From W589 sp964611805 (GTDB taxonomy: Bacteria > Chloroflexota > Dehalococcoidia > Dehalococcoidales > Fen-1064), in contig CAZTBG010000025.1 of the NCBI GenBank assembly GCA_964611805.1, positions 1 to 30,665 of the forward strand: a DNA stretch of 30,665 nt, written 5' to 3'. Below the pieces are notes generated by a model that did not search any database, was not told where the DNA came from, and was given only the letters and a program-made list of their open reading frames with translations. Each line of letters begins with the position of its first letter. Position 1 is the stretch's first letter. This document shows, piece by piece, positions 15,753 through 23,514 of this stretch. The translations under genes and the position numbers were made by a program.

Positions 15753-16410
15753 TGAACCGAAAATCAGGATGTTCATCCGTGCCAATCTGGAGGCTCGAGG
15801 GTATGACATATACCTTGCCCAGGACGGCGTCGAAGCTGTAGAGGAAGCGGCACGCGTTCTACCTGACGTGATTGTCCTCGATGTCAATATGCCCAGAATG
15901 GACGGAATCGAAGCCTGCCGCAAGATAAGGGAGTGGACCAGTACCCCTATTATCATCCTCAGTGTCAGGGAAGACGAAAAAGACAAAGTCAGAGCACTGG
16001 ACGAGGGCGCTGACGACTATGTAACCAAACCGTTCGGCATAGAGGAACTACTGGCCAGAATAAGGGTAGCTCTCCGGCACAGCAAGAATACAGATACGGA
16101 TACGCCGGTATTCACGGCAGGCGATTTGGAAGTGGACTTCTCCAAGCAGCTGGTCAAACGTCGGGGGGAAGTTGTTAAACTGACGCGCACGGAGTACCAG
16201 TTACTTGCCTACCTCGTTTCAAACTGCGGCAAATTACTCACCCACAGAGACCTGCTCCATAATGTGTGGGGCCCGGAATACGGCGATGAAACCGAATACG
16301 TCCGTACTTTCATCACCCAGCTCAGACGCAAGATTGAAGACGACCCCTCGAATCCGCAGTTCATCATAACCGAGCCACGCATCGGTTATCGTTTCGTTAA
16401 GCCAGAATGA
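15718..16410 (+). CDS. OmpR/PhoB-family response regulator
   Basis: A 230-residue regulator: receiver domain with acidic pocket VVDDE and phosphoacceptor Asp55 in VIVLDVNMP, Lys in DDYVTKPFG, then a winged-helix DNA-binding domain (about 130-230) with LTRTEYQLLAYLV and RRKIEDDPSNPQFI ending in GYRFVKPE. The layout resembles KdpE/PhoB. Partner of the preceding kinase, which it overlaps. Regularly spaced CCTTAT repeats directly downstream (16487-16537) are a likely binding site for it. Confidence 0.95.
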   Translation: MPNKAKILVVDDEPKIRMFIRANLEARGYDIYLAQDGVEAVEEAARVLPDVIVLDVNMPRMDGIEACRKIREWTSTPIIILSVREDEKDKVRALDEGADDYVTKPFGIEELLARIRVALRHSKNTDTDTPVFTAGDLEVDFSKQLVKRRGEVVKLTRTEYQLLAYLVSNCGKLLTHRDLLHNVWGPEYGDETEYVRTFITQLRRKIEDDPSNPQFIITEPRIGYRFVKPE

Positions 16411-16486
16411 CACTCAGGCACGTACGGCTATCTCTATAAGAGTCCTCTTTTACCTCACCACACCTCCCCAGCCCTTTTCGTAAAAA

Positions 16487-16537
16487 TCCTTATAAAATCC
16501 TTATAACCTTTCCCCATTGCCTTATGCCTTCCTTATG
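16487..16537 (+). promoter_or_regulatory. Four phased CCTTAT repeats, candidate PhoB-type operator
   Basis: TCCTTATA occurs at 16487-16494 and 16498-16505, and CCTTATG at 16520-16526 and 16531-16537. The spacings between repeats are 11, 21 and 11 bases, putting all four on one face of the helix. Winged-helix response regulators of the OmpR/PhoB class bind tandem direct repeats with 11-base spacing. The array lies upstream of the lone receiver gene (start 16596). Confidence 0.6.
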
Positions 16538-16595
16538 CTTATTTTCATAGAATTAAGGCGTGAAAGGGAAATCGGGTTGTATCGGGGAGCCCAAT

Positions 16596-17015
16596 ATGGC
16601 GAAGAAGATTGTAATTGTTGATGATAATGCTCGCTTGTCGGAGGCAATGAGCATGTGCCTGCGCTGGAGAGGTCATTCTGTCCAGGTCTGCCATGGCAGC
16701 GCTGATGCTTACCTGCAAATATCAGCAGAACAACCTGACCTGCTGGTATTAGACCCCGGACTTCCAGATAGCGATGGTTGGCAGCTGGCTAATCTTCTGG
16801 CAGAGCGCGAATTCACTGAGATAGTCCCGATAATCGTCGTCTCAATTCAGGACCCCGATAGAAGGACCCTGGCTAAAGTGAGACCATATGCATACATCCA
16901 AAAGCCCTTTGATATGGGACAGCTCATTCAGACTGTTGAAAAGGGCCTTGATGAAGGATTGTGTCTAGCGAATGTTAAACATACTCCTGCTATTCAGGAG
17001 GAGGGAGGTATCTAA
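16596..17015 (+). CDS. Stand-alone receiver (CheY-like) response regulator
   Basis: A 139-residue single receiver domain: VIVDDN acidic pocket, phosphoacceptor Asp53 in LLVLDPGLPDSDGW, Ser in IIVVSIQD and Lys in YAYIQKPFD. No output domain, so it works by protein contact or as a phosphate relay. ATG 16596 has GGGGAG upstream and is preferred to a GTG at 16560. It lies downstream of the CCTTAT array and its stop is one base before the start of the next gene, so it is co-expressed with a small membrane protein of unknown function. Confidence 0.9.
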   Translation: MAKKIVIVDDNARLSEAMSMCLRWRGHSVQVCHGSADAYLQISAEQPDLLVLDPGLPDSDGWQLANLLAEREFTEIVPIIVVSIQDPDRRTLAKVRPYAYIQKPFDMGQLIQTVEKGLDEGLCLANVKHTPAIQEEGGI

Positions 17016-17016
17016 A

Positions 17017-17502
17017 ATGAATACAGGAAAGAACCGGAAACTATTTATTGGCATGGGCATTGGTGTGACCTTTGCCGTCATCGTTGAGTCGGCGGTAGCC
17101 TATGGCTTCGTGGGGGCCACCGCATCGATGGGCGCCCTGTTTCTGATTGCCCTGACCGGACTCATCGTTTATGCCTCCGTGAAAATAATACTACGCTCAA
17201 TCAAGTTCCGCAGGATAAAGAAGGCGCTCAGCAATAATCCGCACGCCGAGTTCTCTGATGATGACTATCTGCAATATGCCAGCACCCATAAAGCACCCAG
17301 AGGCAAATTGATATCCGAAAAGGACAAGAAGCTTATTGTTGAGCACATCGACGAGTTCATGAACGAGCTGCGCACAGGCCAAAGTAAAAAATCGGCTGCT
17401 ATGACGAACCCTATCACCGAAAAGGACAAGAAAACAATTATGGAGCATATTGACGAACTCATGGTGATAGGCTTTGGATATGGCGGAGAGAGGTCTTCTT
17501 AG
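17017..17502 (+). CDS. Two-span membrane protein with duplicated EKDKK..EHIDE motif
   Basis: A 161-residue protein of unknown family. ATG 17017 follows a strong GGAGGGAGG. Two hydrophobic spans (about residues 8-30 and 33-56) are followed by a basic stretch and a soluble tail. The tail holds two copies of one motif: ISEKDKKLIVEHIDEFM and ITEKDKKTIMEHIDELM, about 35 residues apart, each probably an amphipathic helix. Coupled to the receiver gene; the tail may be the docking surface for it or for a kinase. The repeat could come from an internal duplication. No known domain recognised. Confidence 0.8.
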   Translation: MNTGKNRKLFIGMGIGVTFAVIVESAVAYGFVGATASMGALFLIALTGLIVYASVKIILRSIKFRRIKKALSNNPHAEFSDDDYLQYASTHKAPRGKLISEKDKKLIVEHIDEFMNELRTGQSKKSAAMTNPITEKDKKTIMEHIDELMVIGFGYGGERSS

Positions 17503-17613
17503 TCTAGTCTTGAGATGGCATTTACAGTCTGCGTTATATTGATATAAAAACGACGATAGACGGGGATTTTGGGGTACGCCACATGCCCCAGAAGTCCGCG
17601 TAAGAAGAAATAC

Positions 17614-17651
17614 AGAGGCAGTCACTTTACGTTAGATAGGTGACTGCCTCT
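17614..17651 (+). terminator. Strong hairpin, likely terminator of the first two-component locus
   Basis: AGAGGCAGTCAC (17614-17625) and GTGACTGCCTCT (17640-17651) make a perfect 12-bp stem with a 14-base loop, 110 bases after the membrane-protein stop. Only TTACT follows, so it lacks a full T run; it may be a two-way or Rho-assisted stop between the loci. Confidence 0.5.
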
Positions 17652-17716
17652 TACTATCAGGTCTGTCCCTACCTCTTTCCTGACGCCGACCAAAAACCCA
17701 TAACTCTACGCATACA

Positions 17717-17899
17717 GGCAATTTGGCCCACCCGGCGATAAGTCAAAACACCCACCCAAATAGGGTTTTCTCGGGCACTATGCACGTTGAGAAAAGGGCA
17801 TATAACTCGATGACGCTAAATAGTACGAGTGTTAGTCTGATTATGGAGAGGATAAACCGGCAAGGAGTTATCCGGGAGATAAAAAAAGGAGGTGAAACG
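17717..17899 (+). repeat. Conserved 183-bp leader, copy 2
   Basis: Same length and landmarks as the leaders at 13743 and 25084. The first hairpin is TTTTCTC/GAGAAAA (perfect 7 bp), and the final hairpin GGATAA/TTATCC (perfect 6 bp) lies about 20 bases before AAGGAGGTG. Between them GAGAAAAGGGCATATAACTC and GATGACGCTAAATAGTACG are identical to copy 3. By eye copy 2 and copy 3 are close to 88% identical, with most changes in the first third and the hairpin loops. Confidence 0.78.
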
Positions 17900-18091
17900 A
17901 TGGAGACTTTCTTGACAATACTGATGGCGCTCGGTATCTACGTCGTCCTCCCGCTGATAGTGGCAGCCATAGTAGTCGGTGCTGTTGTCTGGAGGGCCAA
18001 GCGGCGGGCTGAAAGGGCCAAGGAAGTTACCGCCACTAAAGAGGTTGAAGAGCTTGTCCATCACAGCGACGACCTGCTAAGACTTGTCTGA
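17900..18091 (+). CDS. Small single-span membrane protein, family copy 2
   Basis: A 63-residue protein: METFLTILMALGIYVVLP, a span to about residue 31, then WRAKRRAERAKEV and an acidic end EVEELVHHSDDLLRLV. Strong AAGGAGGTGAAACG before ATG. Nearly identical to copy 3 over the first 43 residues. The C-terminal 17 residues differ between copies, which suggests the tail meets different partners. It precedes the NarL-type two-component genes and is separated from them by a hairpin and the 95-bp element. Confidence 0.82.
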   Translation: METFLTILMALGIYVVLPLIVAAIVVGAVVWRAKRRAERAKEVTATKEVEELVHHSDDLLRLV

Positions 18092-18123
18092 GTGTGACAT
18101 GGCAAATGGAAAAACTTGCAGTC

Positions 18124-18163
18124 CAGGCTCCTGAAAAACATTAGACCCACCTTCAGGAGCCTG
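18124..18163 (+). terminator. 12-bp hairpin after small membrane gene copy 2
   Basis: CAGGCTCCTGAA (18124-18135) and TTCAGGAGCCTG (18152-18163) form a perfect stem with a 16-base loop. A homologous hairpin follows copy 3 at 24818-24861. There is no T run, so it could be a terminator needing a factor, or a transcript-stabilising 3' end. Confidence 0.5.
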
Positions 18164-18250
18164 AATATTTGTGCCAAGCGATAATAGGTGAACACATGAG
18201 CTTTCTCTTACAGCTCGAACAGCTAATCCCTCAATTTCATGTGTCTCCTG

Positions 18251-18345
18251 TGTGCACACATTGCCTAGTTGCAGAATGAGCCAGATGTGCTGCCTACAAT
18301 GAGTTTCGTGGCGGATGAAATAACCTCATCCATGATGTTAATTTG
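18251..18345 (+). promoter_or_regulatory. 95-bp conserved promoter-like element, copy A
   Basis: Matches 24368-24462 (opposite strand) at 88 of 95 positions with no gaps. Features: palindrome TGTGCACA at the left end, TTGCAGAATGAGCCAGATG, a -10-like TACAAT at 18295-18300 (TATAAT in the other copy), and a short hairpin GGATGA/TCATCC downstream. No good -35 at 17 bases, which suggests an activator-dependent promoter. It lies 134 bases before the NarL-type regulator. Confidence 0.65.
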
Positions 18346-18479
18346 GGTATAAGGAAAGGATATATTTACAGAACGTCTGTAGCTCCAATAGGTGAGTTAT
18401 AGCTCTTTAACGTGAACGCGCAAACAAAAAGGCAATAATAGAAAATCATGTGTTTGCGGCAGCGTAAATAGGTAATAAA

Positions 18480-19142
18480 ATGGCAAAGATTAGAATTCTG
18501 CTCGCTGATGACCACGCCATAGTCCGTGAGGGGACCCGCAGAGTTCTCGAGGACGAGGGCGATATGGAAGTGGTGGCCGAGGCAGGCGATGGTGAAGAGG
18601 CCGTTAAACAGGCAACCAGACTGAAACCGGATGTTGTACTGATGGACATTGCCATGCCCCGGATGAACGGAATCGAAGCGACCAAACAAATAAAAGAGCT
18701 TGTTCCTGGCACAGCCGTGCTGATTCTTACTGTCTTCGATAATGACAGGTATGTCTTTAGTCTCCTCGAGGCAGGAGCGGCCGGGTACCTGCTGAAGAAC
18801 GTACGTGGCTCCGAACTCGTGGAGGCAATCCGCTCAGTATATAATGGTGAATCGGTGCTTCATCCCACGATTGCCGGCAAGGTCTTACGCCGTTTTATGC
18901 CTTCGGCACAAGGAGCCGGCCAGGGTATTCCCGCAGTCCTTACTGATAGAGAACTGGAGGTGCTGGTACTGGCAGCCAAAGGCATGAGCAACAAGGATAT
19001 TGCGGATAAGCTTTATCTCAGTGTTCGAACGGTACAGGGTCACCTGGCCCGCATCTTCGACAAACTGGCGGTAGGTTCTCGCACTGAAGCTATCCTGAGA
19101 GGGCTGAAAGAGGGGTGGTTCAGCCTGGAAGATATATCCTAG
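18480..19142 (+). CDS. NarL/FixJ-family response regulator
   Basis: A 220-residue regulator: receiver with LADDH pocket and phosphoacceptor Asp56 in VLMDIAMPRMNG, Lys in GYLLKNV, linker, then a LuxR-type HTH (about 150-215) with LTDRELEVLVLAAKGMSNKD and RTVQGHLARIFDKL. It is encoded 24 bases before its kinase. The 95-bp element upstream is also found before the electron-transfer operon at 24354, which makes that operon a candidate target. Confidence 0.95.
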   Translation: MAKIRILLADDHAIVREGTRRVLEDEGDMEVVAEAGDGEEAVKQATRLKPDVVLMDIAMPRMNGIEATKQIKELVPGTAVLILTVFDNDRYVFSLLEAGAAGYLLKNVRGSELVEAIRSVYNGESVLHPTIAGKVLRRFMPSAQGAGQGIPAVLTDRELEVLVLAAKGMSNKDIADKLYLSVRTVQGHLARIFDKLAVGSRTEAILRGLKEGWFSLEDIS

Positions 19143-19166
19143 TTCCTGTAGCAGGCGAGAGAGACT

Positions 19167-20858
19167 GTGAGAGAAGCACTAATATCTACCTTACGACGTA
19201 TCCTGCTCATTATCCGGAGTCCTCATTTCTGGGTCTTGATGGCGATGTTTGCCGTCGGTGCTGTTTTGCACTACCCCGAACAGTTCCACATCCCGTCTGT
19301 TTTCCCGTCACTTGGCCTGTCCCGTCATGCGATTGAGCGAATCCTCTTCCTTCTGCCCATTGCCTACGCAGCCTATATCGCCGGTACAAAGGGATGGATT
19401 GCCAGCTCAATAGCGGCCCTGGCAATAATGATGCCACGTGTTTTCCTGGTATCCTCGAGTGAACATGATGCCCTCATTGAGACCTGTGCCGTTATCATGG
19501 TGGGGGGAATCATTAATCTGTGGTTTACAGTTTACAGGAGGGAGAAAAGCCGCTCCGAGCAAGCTCTGGCGAGCCTGGCAGTAGCTCAGAAGGAGCTGCA
19601 GTCATATGTTCGGTTACTTTCAGAGAACGAAAAGCGACTGTCTGCTTTGAACGAGGTCTCCGATGTTGTCAGTCGGTCTCTGGAGCTGGAGGACATTCTG
19701 AGTGCAGCCGCCGAGAAGGTCGCCGACGTGATGGATGTAGACGTCGTCCTGGCTTTTCTGCTGGATGAGAAGGAGCAGGAGCTTAAGCCCACAGTATATC
19801 GAGGGGTCTCCGATGAATTTATTGCAGAACTAGGCACGTTGAAGGTCGGCGAAGGCTTCAACGGGCTGGTTGCCGAAACAGGCAAACCGCTGGTTGTAGA
19901 GGATGCCTCGAGTGACCCCAGACTTACCAAGGAGGCGGTCTCCAGAGAAGGGATAAGTGCTATGCTTGCTGTTCCCCTGAAAGGTGCCGGTAAAATTACG
20001 GGCACCCTTTCGATAGGTACTCGTGCCCCTCGAAAGTTTAATCAAGACGAAATCGAACTCCTTTCTCATATAGCCAACCACATCGGGGTCGCGGTGGATA
20101 ATGCACGTCTCTATCGCAGTCAACTAATGATGGCGCAGCAGATTGCCAGAGATGCAGGTACTGAGAAGCAGATGCGAGAGAGCCTGACATACTACCTGCA
20201 GCAGGCAATCAGGTCTCAGGAGGAAGAGCGGAGACGCATCGCGCGCGAACTCCACGATGAGACAGCCCAGGACTTAGCAGCCCTCTCACGACAGATAGAT
20301 ACCATTACATCCAAGGGGGAGCGACTACTATCATCAAAAGATGTTGCTCTGCTCGAAGAACTCCACCAGCAAGCTGACAGGGCACTGGAGGGAGTGCGCC
20401 GGTTTAGTCAGGACCTGCGGCCGTCCATACTGGATGACCTGGGTCTGGTGCCGGCCCTTGAATGGCTGGCTTCAGACCTGGAGCAGCATTTCAGAATAAA
20501 GGTCAATTTCGAGGTGAAGGGCCAGGTCAACCGTTTTGCACCTGAGGTAGAACTCGTCCTGTTCCGAATTGCACAGGAAGCCTTGAGAAATATCTGGAAA
20601 CACTCAGACGCATCACAGGCCTGGATAGGACTCGAGTGCCATGATGACAGCACGGTCTTGACCATTGGAGATAACGGCAAAGGTTTCAAACTGCCGGAGA
20701 AAGTGGTTGAGCTCGCCCCTACGGGTAAACTCGGCCTGGTCGGGATGCAGGAGAGGGCTCGTCTGGTGGGTGCCCACCTGACGGTAACGTCCGAACCAAG
20801 TGAAGGAACAATTATAACAGTAGAATTACCGACCAATAGTGTGAACGCCAGCAGTTAG
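19167..20858 (+). CDS. Membrane histidine kinase with GAF domain, HisKA_3 type (NarX/DegS-like)
   Basis: A 563-residue kinase starting at GTG 19167. Four hydrophobic segments (about 18-125) include ILFLLPIAYAAYIAGTKG, closely resembling the sensor of the other kinase in this window. A helical linker leads to a GAF domain (about 165-320), then HisKA_3 with phospho-His363 in RRRIARELHDETAQDLAAL, and HATPase with N-box AQEALRNIWKHS and GDNGKGF. Pairs with the NarL-type regulator upstream. The GAF domain could bind a small ligand, heme or cluster; no Cys cluster is visible in it. It converges on the heme O synthase-like gene, 70 bases between stops. Confidence 0.93.
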   Translation: MREALISTLRRILLIIRSPHFWVLMAMFAVGAVLHYPEQFHIPSVFPSLGLSRHAIERILFLLPIAYAAYIAGTKGWIASSIAALAIMMPRVFLVSSSEHDALIETCAVIMVGGIINLWFTVYRREKSRSEQALASLAVAQKELQSYVRLLSENEKRLSALNEVSDVVSRSLELEDILSAAAEKVADVMDVDVVLAFLLDEKEQELKPTVYRGVSDEFIAELGTLKVGEGFNGLVAETGKPLVVEDASSDPRLTKEAVSREGISAMLAVPLKGAGKITGTLSIGTRAPRKFNQDEIELLSHIANHIGVAVDNARLYRSQLMMAQQIARDAGTEKQMRESLTYYLQQAIRSQEEERRRIARELHDETAQDLAALSRQIDTITSKGERLLSSKDVALLEELHQQADRALEGVRRFSQDLRPSILDDLGLVPALEWLASDLEQHFRIKVNFEVKGQVNRFAPEVELVLFRIAQEALRNIWKHSDASQAWIGLECHDDSTVLTIGDNGKGFKLPEKVVELAPTGKLGLVGMQERARLVGAHLTVTSEPSEGTIITVELPTNSVNASS

Positions 20859-20928
20859 CGGCTCACCACATTCAGTCCTGAAGTCCAGACGCAACTCTAT
20901 CAGCACCGCAACGTAACATGACCATACG

Positions 20929-21903
20929 CTAAAGCCCACTGCGTAACCACGTATCCAGACACATTGCCACAAACAGTAAGCCCATATACGGGAAGGCGGA
21001 CAGCTTATAAAGTGTCCAGGAGCGCTTCGAAGAAGTGGAAGCAGCCAGACGCAGGCTGGTATATACCAATGTAACACCAAGTATATTCGCTATTACCATA
21101 TAAATCCAGGTAAAATCACCAGTGAAGTAAACGGCAATAGAAGAAGCATATAACAGAAAGCTGAGCACCACCAGTATTCTAGCGGCCTTCTCCACTCTCA
21201 GATTCAGGGGGAAAAACTTAATCCCGGCGTTCAGATAATCGTCCCGCCAGGCTATCATGACACTCCACAGGTGCAGCGGCATCCAGATGGAAATCAGCAG
21301 GCATATTGAGAGTAGCAACCAGCTGGGAGTAGACTTAACAGCGAACCAGGCAGCGAGGATGGGGGCACAGCTAGCAAGTACGCCCTGTGGGAAGACGCAC
21401 GTCCACCGCTTGCGCCATACGATGGCTGTTACTGTGCCCCCCAGGCCAGCGAAAAAGCAGAAAGGGTGCATGTACCACGCCAGCGCCAGACCGGCTATTG
21501 TCAGGCCCAGCGTTAGTGGTAGCACCTTTTCGGCGGGTTGAATGCGTTTTGACGGCAAAGCCCTATGTTTAGTGCGTGTCATCCGAGCATCGATAGCATG
21601 GTCCAGGTAGTTGGTTAACCCGTTGACCCCTGCGCTGGCAATAAACAGTGCCACAAGTACAAGCGATAGTCTTCCAACGGATAGATGCCCACCGCCGGCC
21701 AGTACTGAAGCGCAAATACCTAGGAAGACTATCAGGCTGGTTTCACGCAGCTTCAATACGTCGAGGTAATTTCCAGCTGTAATACAGGCTTCTTTCAGCC
21801 AGCCCAGCTTATGCTGTACAGGCAGTGTCAAATCGGGATAGTCAAGACTTAATGTATCGCCGCCGCGTGTCACGTTGTTAATAGCGTTTCTTCGTATCGT
21901 CAT
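20929..21903 (-). CDS. UbiA-family prenyltransferase, heme O synthase (CtaB)-like
   Basis: A 324-residue membrane enzyme with about eight or nine spans. The first Asp-rich motif reads NYLDHAIDARMTRTKHR, matching the CtaB form NxxxDxxIDAxMxRT, and the second DDYLNAGIKFFPL matches the DDYxxAG block of heme O synthases. Family members attach a prenyl chain to heme b or quinone precursors. Last gene of the electron-transfer operon, 39 bases after the cytochrome b gene. Heme O normally serves heme-copper oxidases, none of which is seen, so either it modifies heme of the adjacent cytochrome or it makes another prenylated product. CtaB-like is clear at family level; exact product is not. Confidence 0.85.
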   Translation of the reverse strand: MTIRRNAINNVTRGGDTLSLDYPDLTLPVQHKLGWLKEACITAGNYLDVLKLRETSLIVFLGICASVLAGGGHLSVGRLSLVLVALFIASAGVNGLTNYLDHAIDARMTRTKHRALPSKRIQPAEKVLPLTLGLTIAGLALAWYMHPFCFFAGLGGTVTAIVWRKRWTCVFPQGVLASCAPILAAWFAVKSTPSWLLLSICLLISIWMPLHLWSVMIAWRDDYLNAGIKFFPLNLRVEKAARILVVLSFLLYASSIAVYFTGDFTWIYMVIANILGVTLVYTSLRLAASTSSKRSWTLYKLSAFPYMGLLFVAMCLDTWLRSGL

Positions 21904-21942
21904 AGCGCATTACTCTAAAAATTGAAGTCAGTCAGAAAGGAA

Positions 21943-22602
21943 TTATGTGGATGAGGACCCTTCTTTATTATTATTTTTAGCAACTTTTTCGTACCACTTG
22001 CCATGATGGGACCTGGCATACATGCCCGATACCTTGCCATCGTACATAGACAAAATCGACTCATCCATTCTCGGGTGGAAGACACCAAGCTGAAAATGCA
22101 GGAAGAACATGCAGATAGCCACAATGAATGTAACATCATGTAAAACAAGACACCACTGGAAAACTGCGGCAGGCACTATTCCTTTCAAAAACCACATGAT
22201 AAATCCCGTGATAACAAAGAAGACAGCCCCGCCAAATATAGCTACCCGGTATAGCTTCATCCCGGTGTTAATGTAGCCCTGTGGCGGCATCATTCTCGGG
22301 TCGCCGCCAAAATAGTAGCCTGGCGCTGCTTTAAGCCATTCGAGGTCCTCTTTGCCCCAGGTAAGTCCCTCCCTGATGAATTCCCAGGCACCTCGCCAGT
22401 CAAATATTGCATACAGGAGGGGTGCGCCAACCAGAATTACTGCGCCAACACGATGTAGAATACGGGTCACTGACCCTATCGTGTCCGAGGTTATCCACGG
22501 AATGAAGATAAGCATCCCTGAAATTACCAGCTCTATGAATACAGCCGCAATTAACCAGTGAAACCATCGTGCCCTTTTCGTATAACGTTCAACTAGTTCC
22601 AT
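21943..22602 (-). CDS. Cytochrome b subunit, formate dehydrogenase gamma (FdnI)-like
   Basis: A 219-residue membrane cytochrome with four spans. Candidate heme ligands are His15 in ARWFHWL, His50 in RILHRVG, and the histidines in LHDVTF and FFLHFQLGVFHPRM near the fourth span, as in the FdnI/cytochrome b556 family. It would carry electrons between the ferredoxin subunits and the quinone pool. Its ATG overlaps the ferredoxin stop, so expression is coupled. The tail KNNNKEGSSST is low-complexity. Confidence 0.92.
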   Translation of the reverse strand: MELVERYTKRARWFHWLIAAVFIELVISGMLIFIPWITSDTIGSVTRILHRVGAVILVGAPLLYAIFDWRGAWEFIREGLTWGKEDLEWLKAAPGYYFGGDPRMMPPQGYINTGMKLYRVAIFGGAVFFVITGFIMWFLKGIVPAAVFQWCLVLHDVTFIVAICMFFLHFQLGVFHPRMDESILSMYDGKVSGMYARSHHGKWYEKVAKNNNKEGSSST

Positions 22603-23495
22603 TAGTGGACCTCCCCATGTCTCCTTTGCCTGAACCAGGCAACCACAACATTGAGCGCTAAGCCTGCTGCAACCACGGGCCAGGCAATCCGCGCGATTGG
22701 GCCAATAATATCCTTATTTATCGTCGCCGCTATCGGGAACTGCGGGTTCTCAGGCAAGCCATAGACCTCAGGGGAATCTTGCAGAACATAAAGCACGTGA
22801 AGCCCTTCGAGCTCATTTTCCCCGTAAAGCATTGCCTTCGGATATTCCCCCTTCAGTTCTCCAACCCTTTTTTTACCTTCGGTAATTAGCGTATCACGGT
22901 TACCGAAGGTGATGGCGCCAGTCGGACAAGCCTCAGCACAGGCAGGCTGGAGGCCGGCTGACACTCTCTCCTCGCAGAAATTACACTTCTGCATCTTCTG
23001 CAAGCCAGTCACACTGTTTCCGTTCAGGCGGGGAATACCGAATGGACAATGCTCACCGCAATACCCGCAGCCGATACATTTATCGGGGTCATAGGCAACA
23101 AAGCCCAGGGGGCTATAACTCAGGGCACCTGCAGTGCATACCTCAACACAAGCTGCCTCGGTGCAATGCATGCAAGCCTGCTTTCTAAAGCTCCATCCGT
23201 CACCATTTGGTAAGGCGAATAGAGTTGTCCAGCAATCCGGTGAAAGCTCAGGCGGGTCTTCAGGACTGGGTCTCGCAGTCTCTTTAAGGTTGTTATAATT
23301 CTTACAGGCAGCATAGCACCACCAGCAACCGATACATTTAGTAACGTCTACGAGCATGGCTTTTTGGTCTGTGTCCGATGTTGAGTGTGTGGAATCTGCT
23401 CTTACCTTGTCTGTACTTACCAGGTTATAGAGTAATACCATGCCTGTACAGGCTCCAAGCCGCTTTATAAATTCCCTTCTGTTAAACTGCATCAT
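22602..23495 (-). CDS. Tat-exported 4Fe-4S ferredoxin, FdnH/HybA-like, copy B
   Basis: A 297-residue iron-sulfur protein from ATG 23495 (another ATG follows at 23492). The N-terminus has a twin-arginine signal NRREFIKRLG. Four Cys clusters follow: CIGCWWCYAACKN, CMHCTEAACVEVC, CIGCGYCGEHCPFG and CNFCEERVS…CAEACPTG, the FdnH-type set for four [4Fe-4S] centres. A C-terminal span (GPIARIAWPVVAAGLALNVV) anchors it. I rejected a longer frame reaching 23564, which overlaps the previous gene and hides the Tat signal. The last ~147 bases are about 94% identical to the end of the next gene upstream. Confidence 0.92.
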   Translation of the reverse strand: MMQFNRREFIKRLGACTGMVLLYNLVSTDKVRADSTHSTSDTDQKAMLVDVTKCIGCWWCYAACKNYNNLKETARPSPEDPPELSPDCWTTLFALPNGDGWSFRKQACMHCTEAACVEVCTAGALSYSPLGFVAYDPDKCIGCGYCGEHCPFGIPRLNGNSVTGLQKMQKCNFCEERVSAGLQPACAEACPTGAITFGNRDTLITEGKKRVGELKGEYPKAMLYGENELEGLHVLYVLQDSPEVYGLPENPQFPIAATINKDIIGPIARIAWPVVAAGLALNVVVAWFRQRRHGEVH

Positions 23496-23514
23496 CCCCC
23501 GGGCTACCTCTCTT

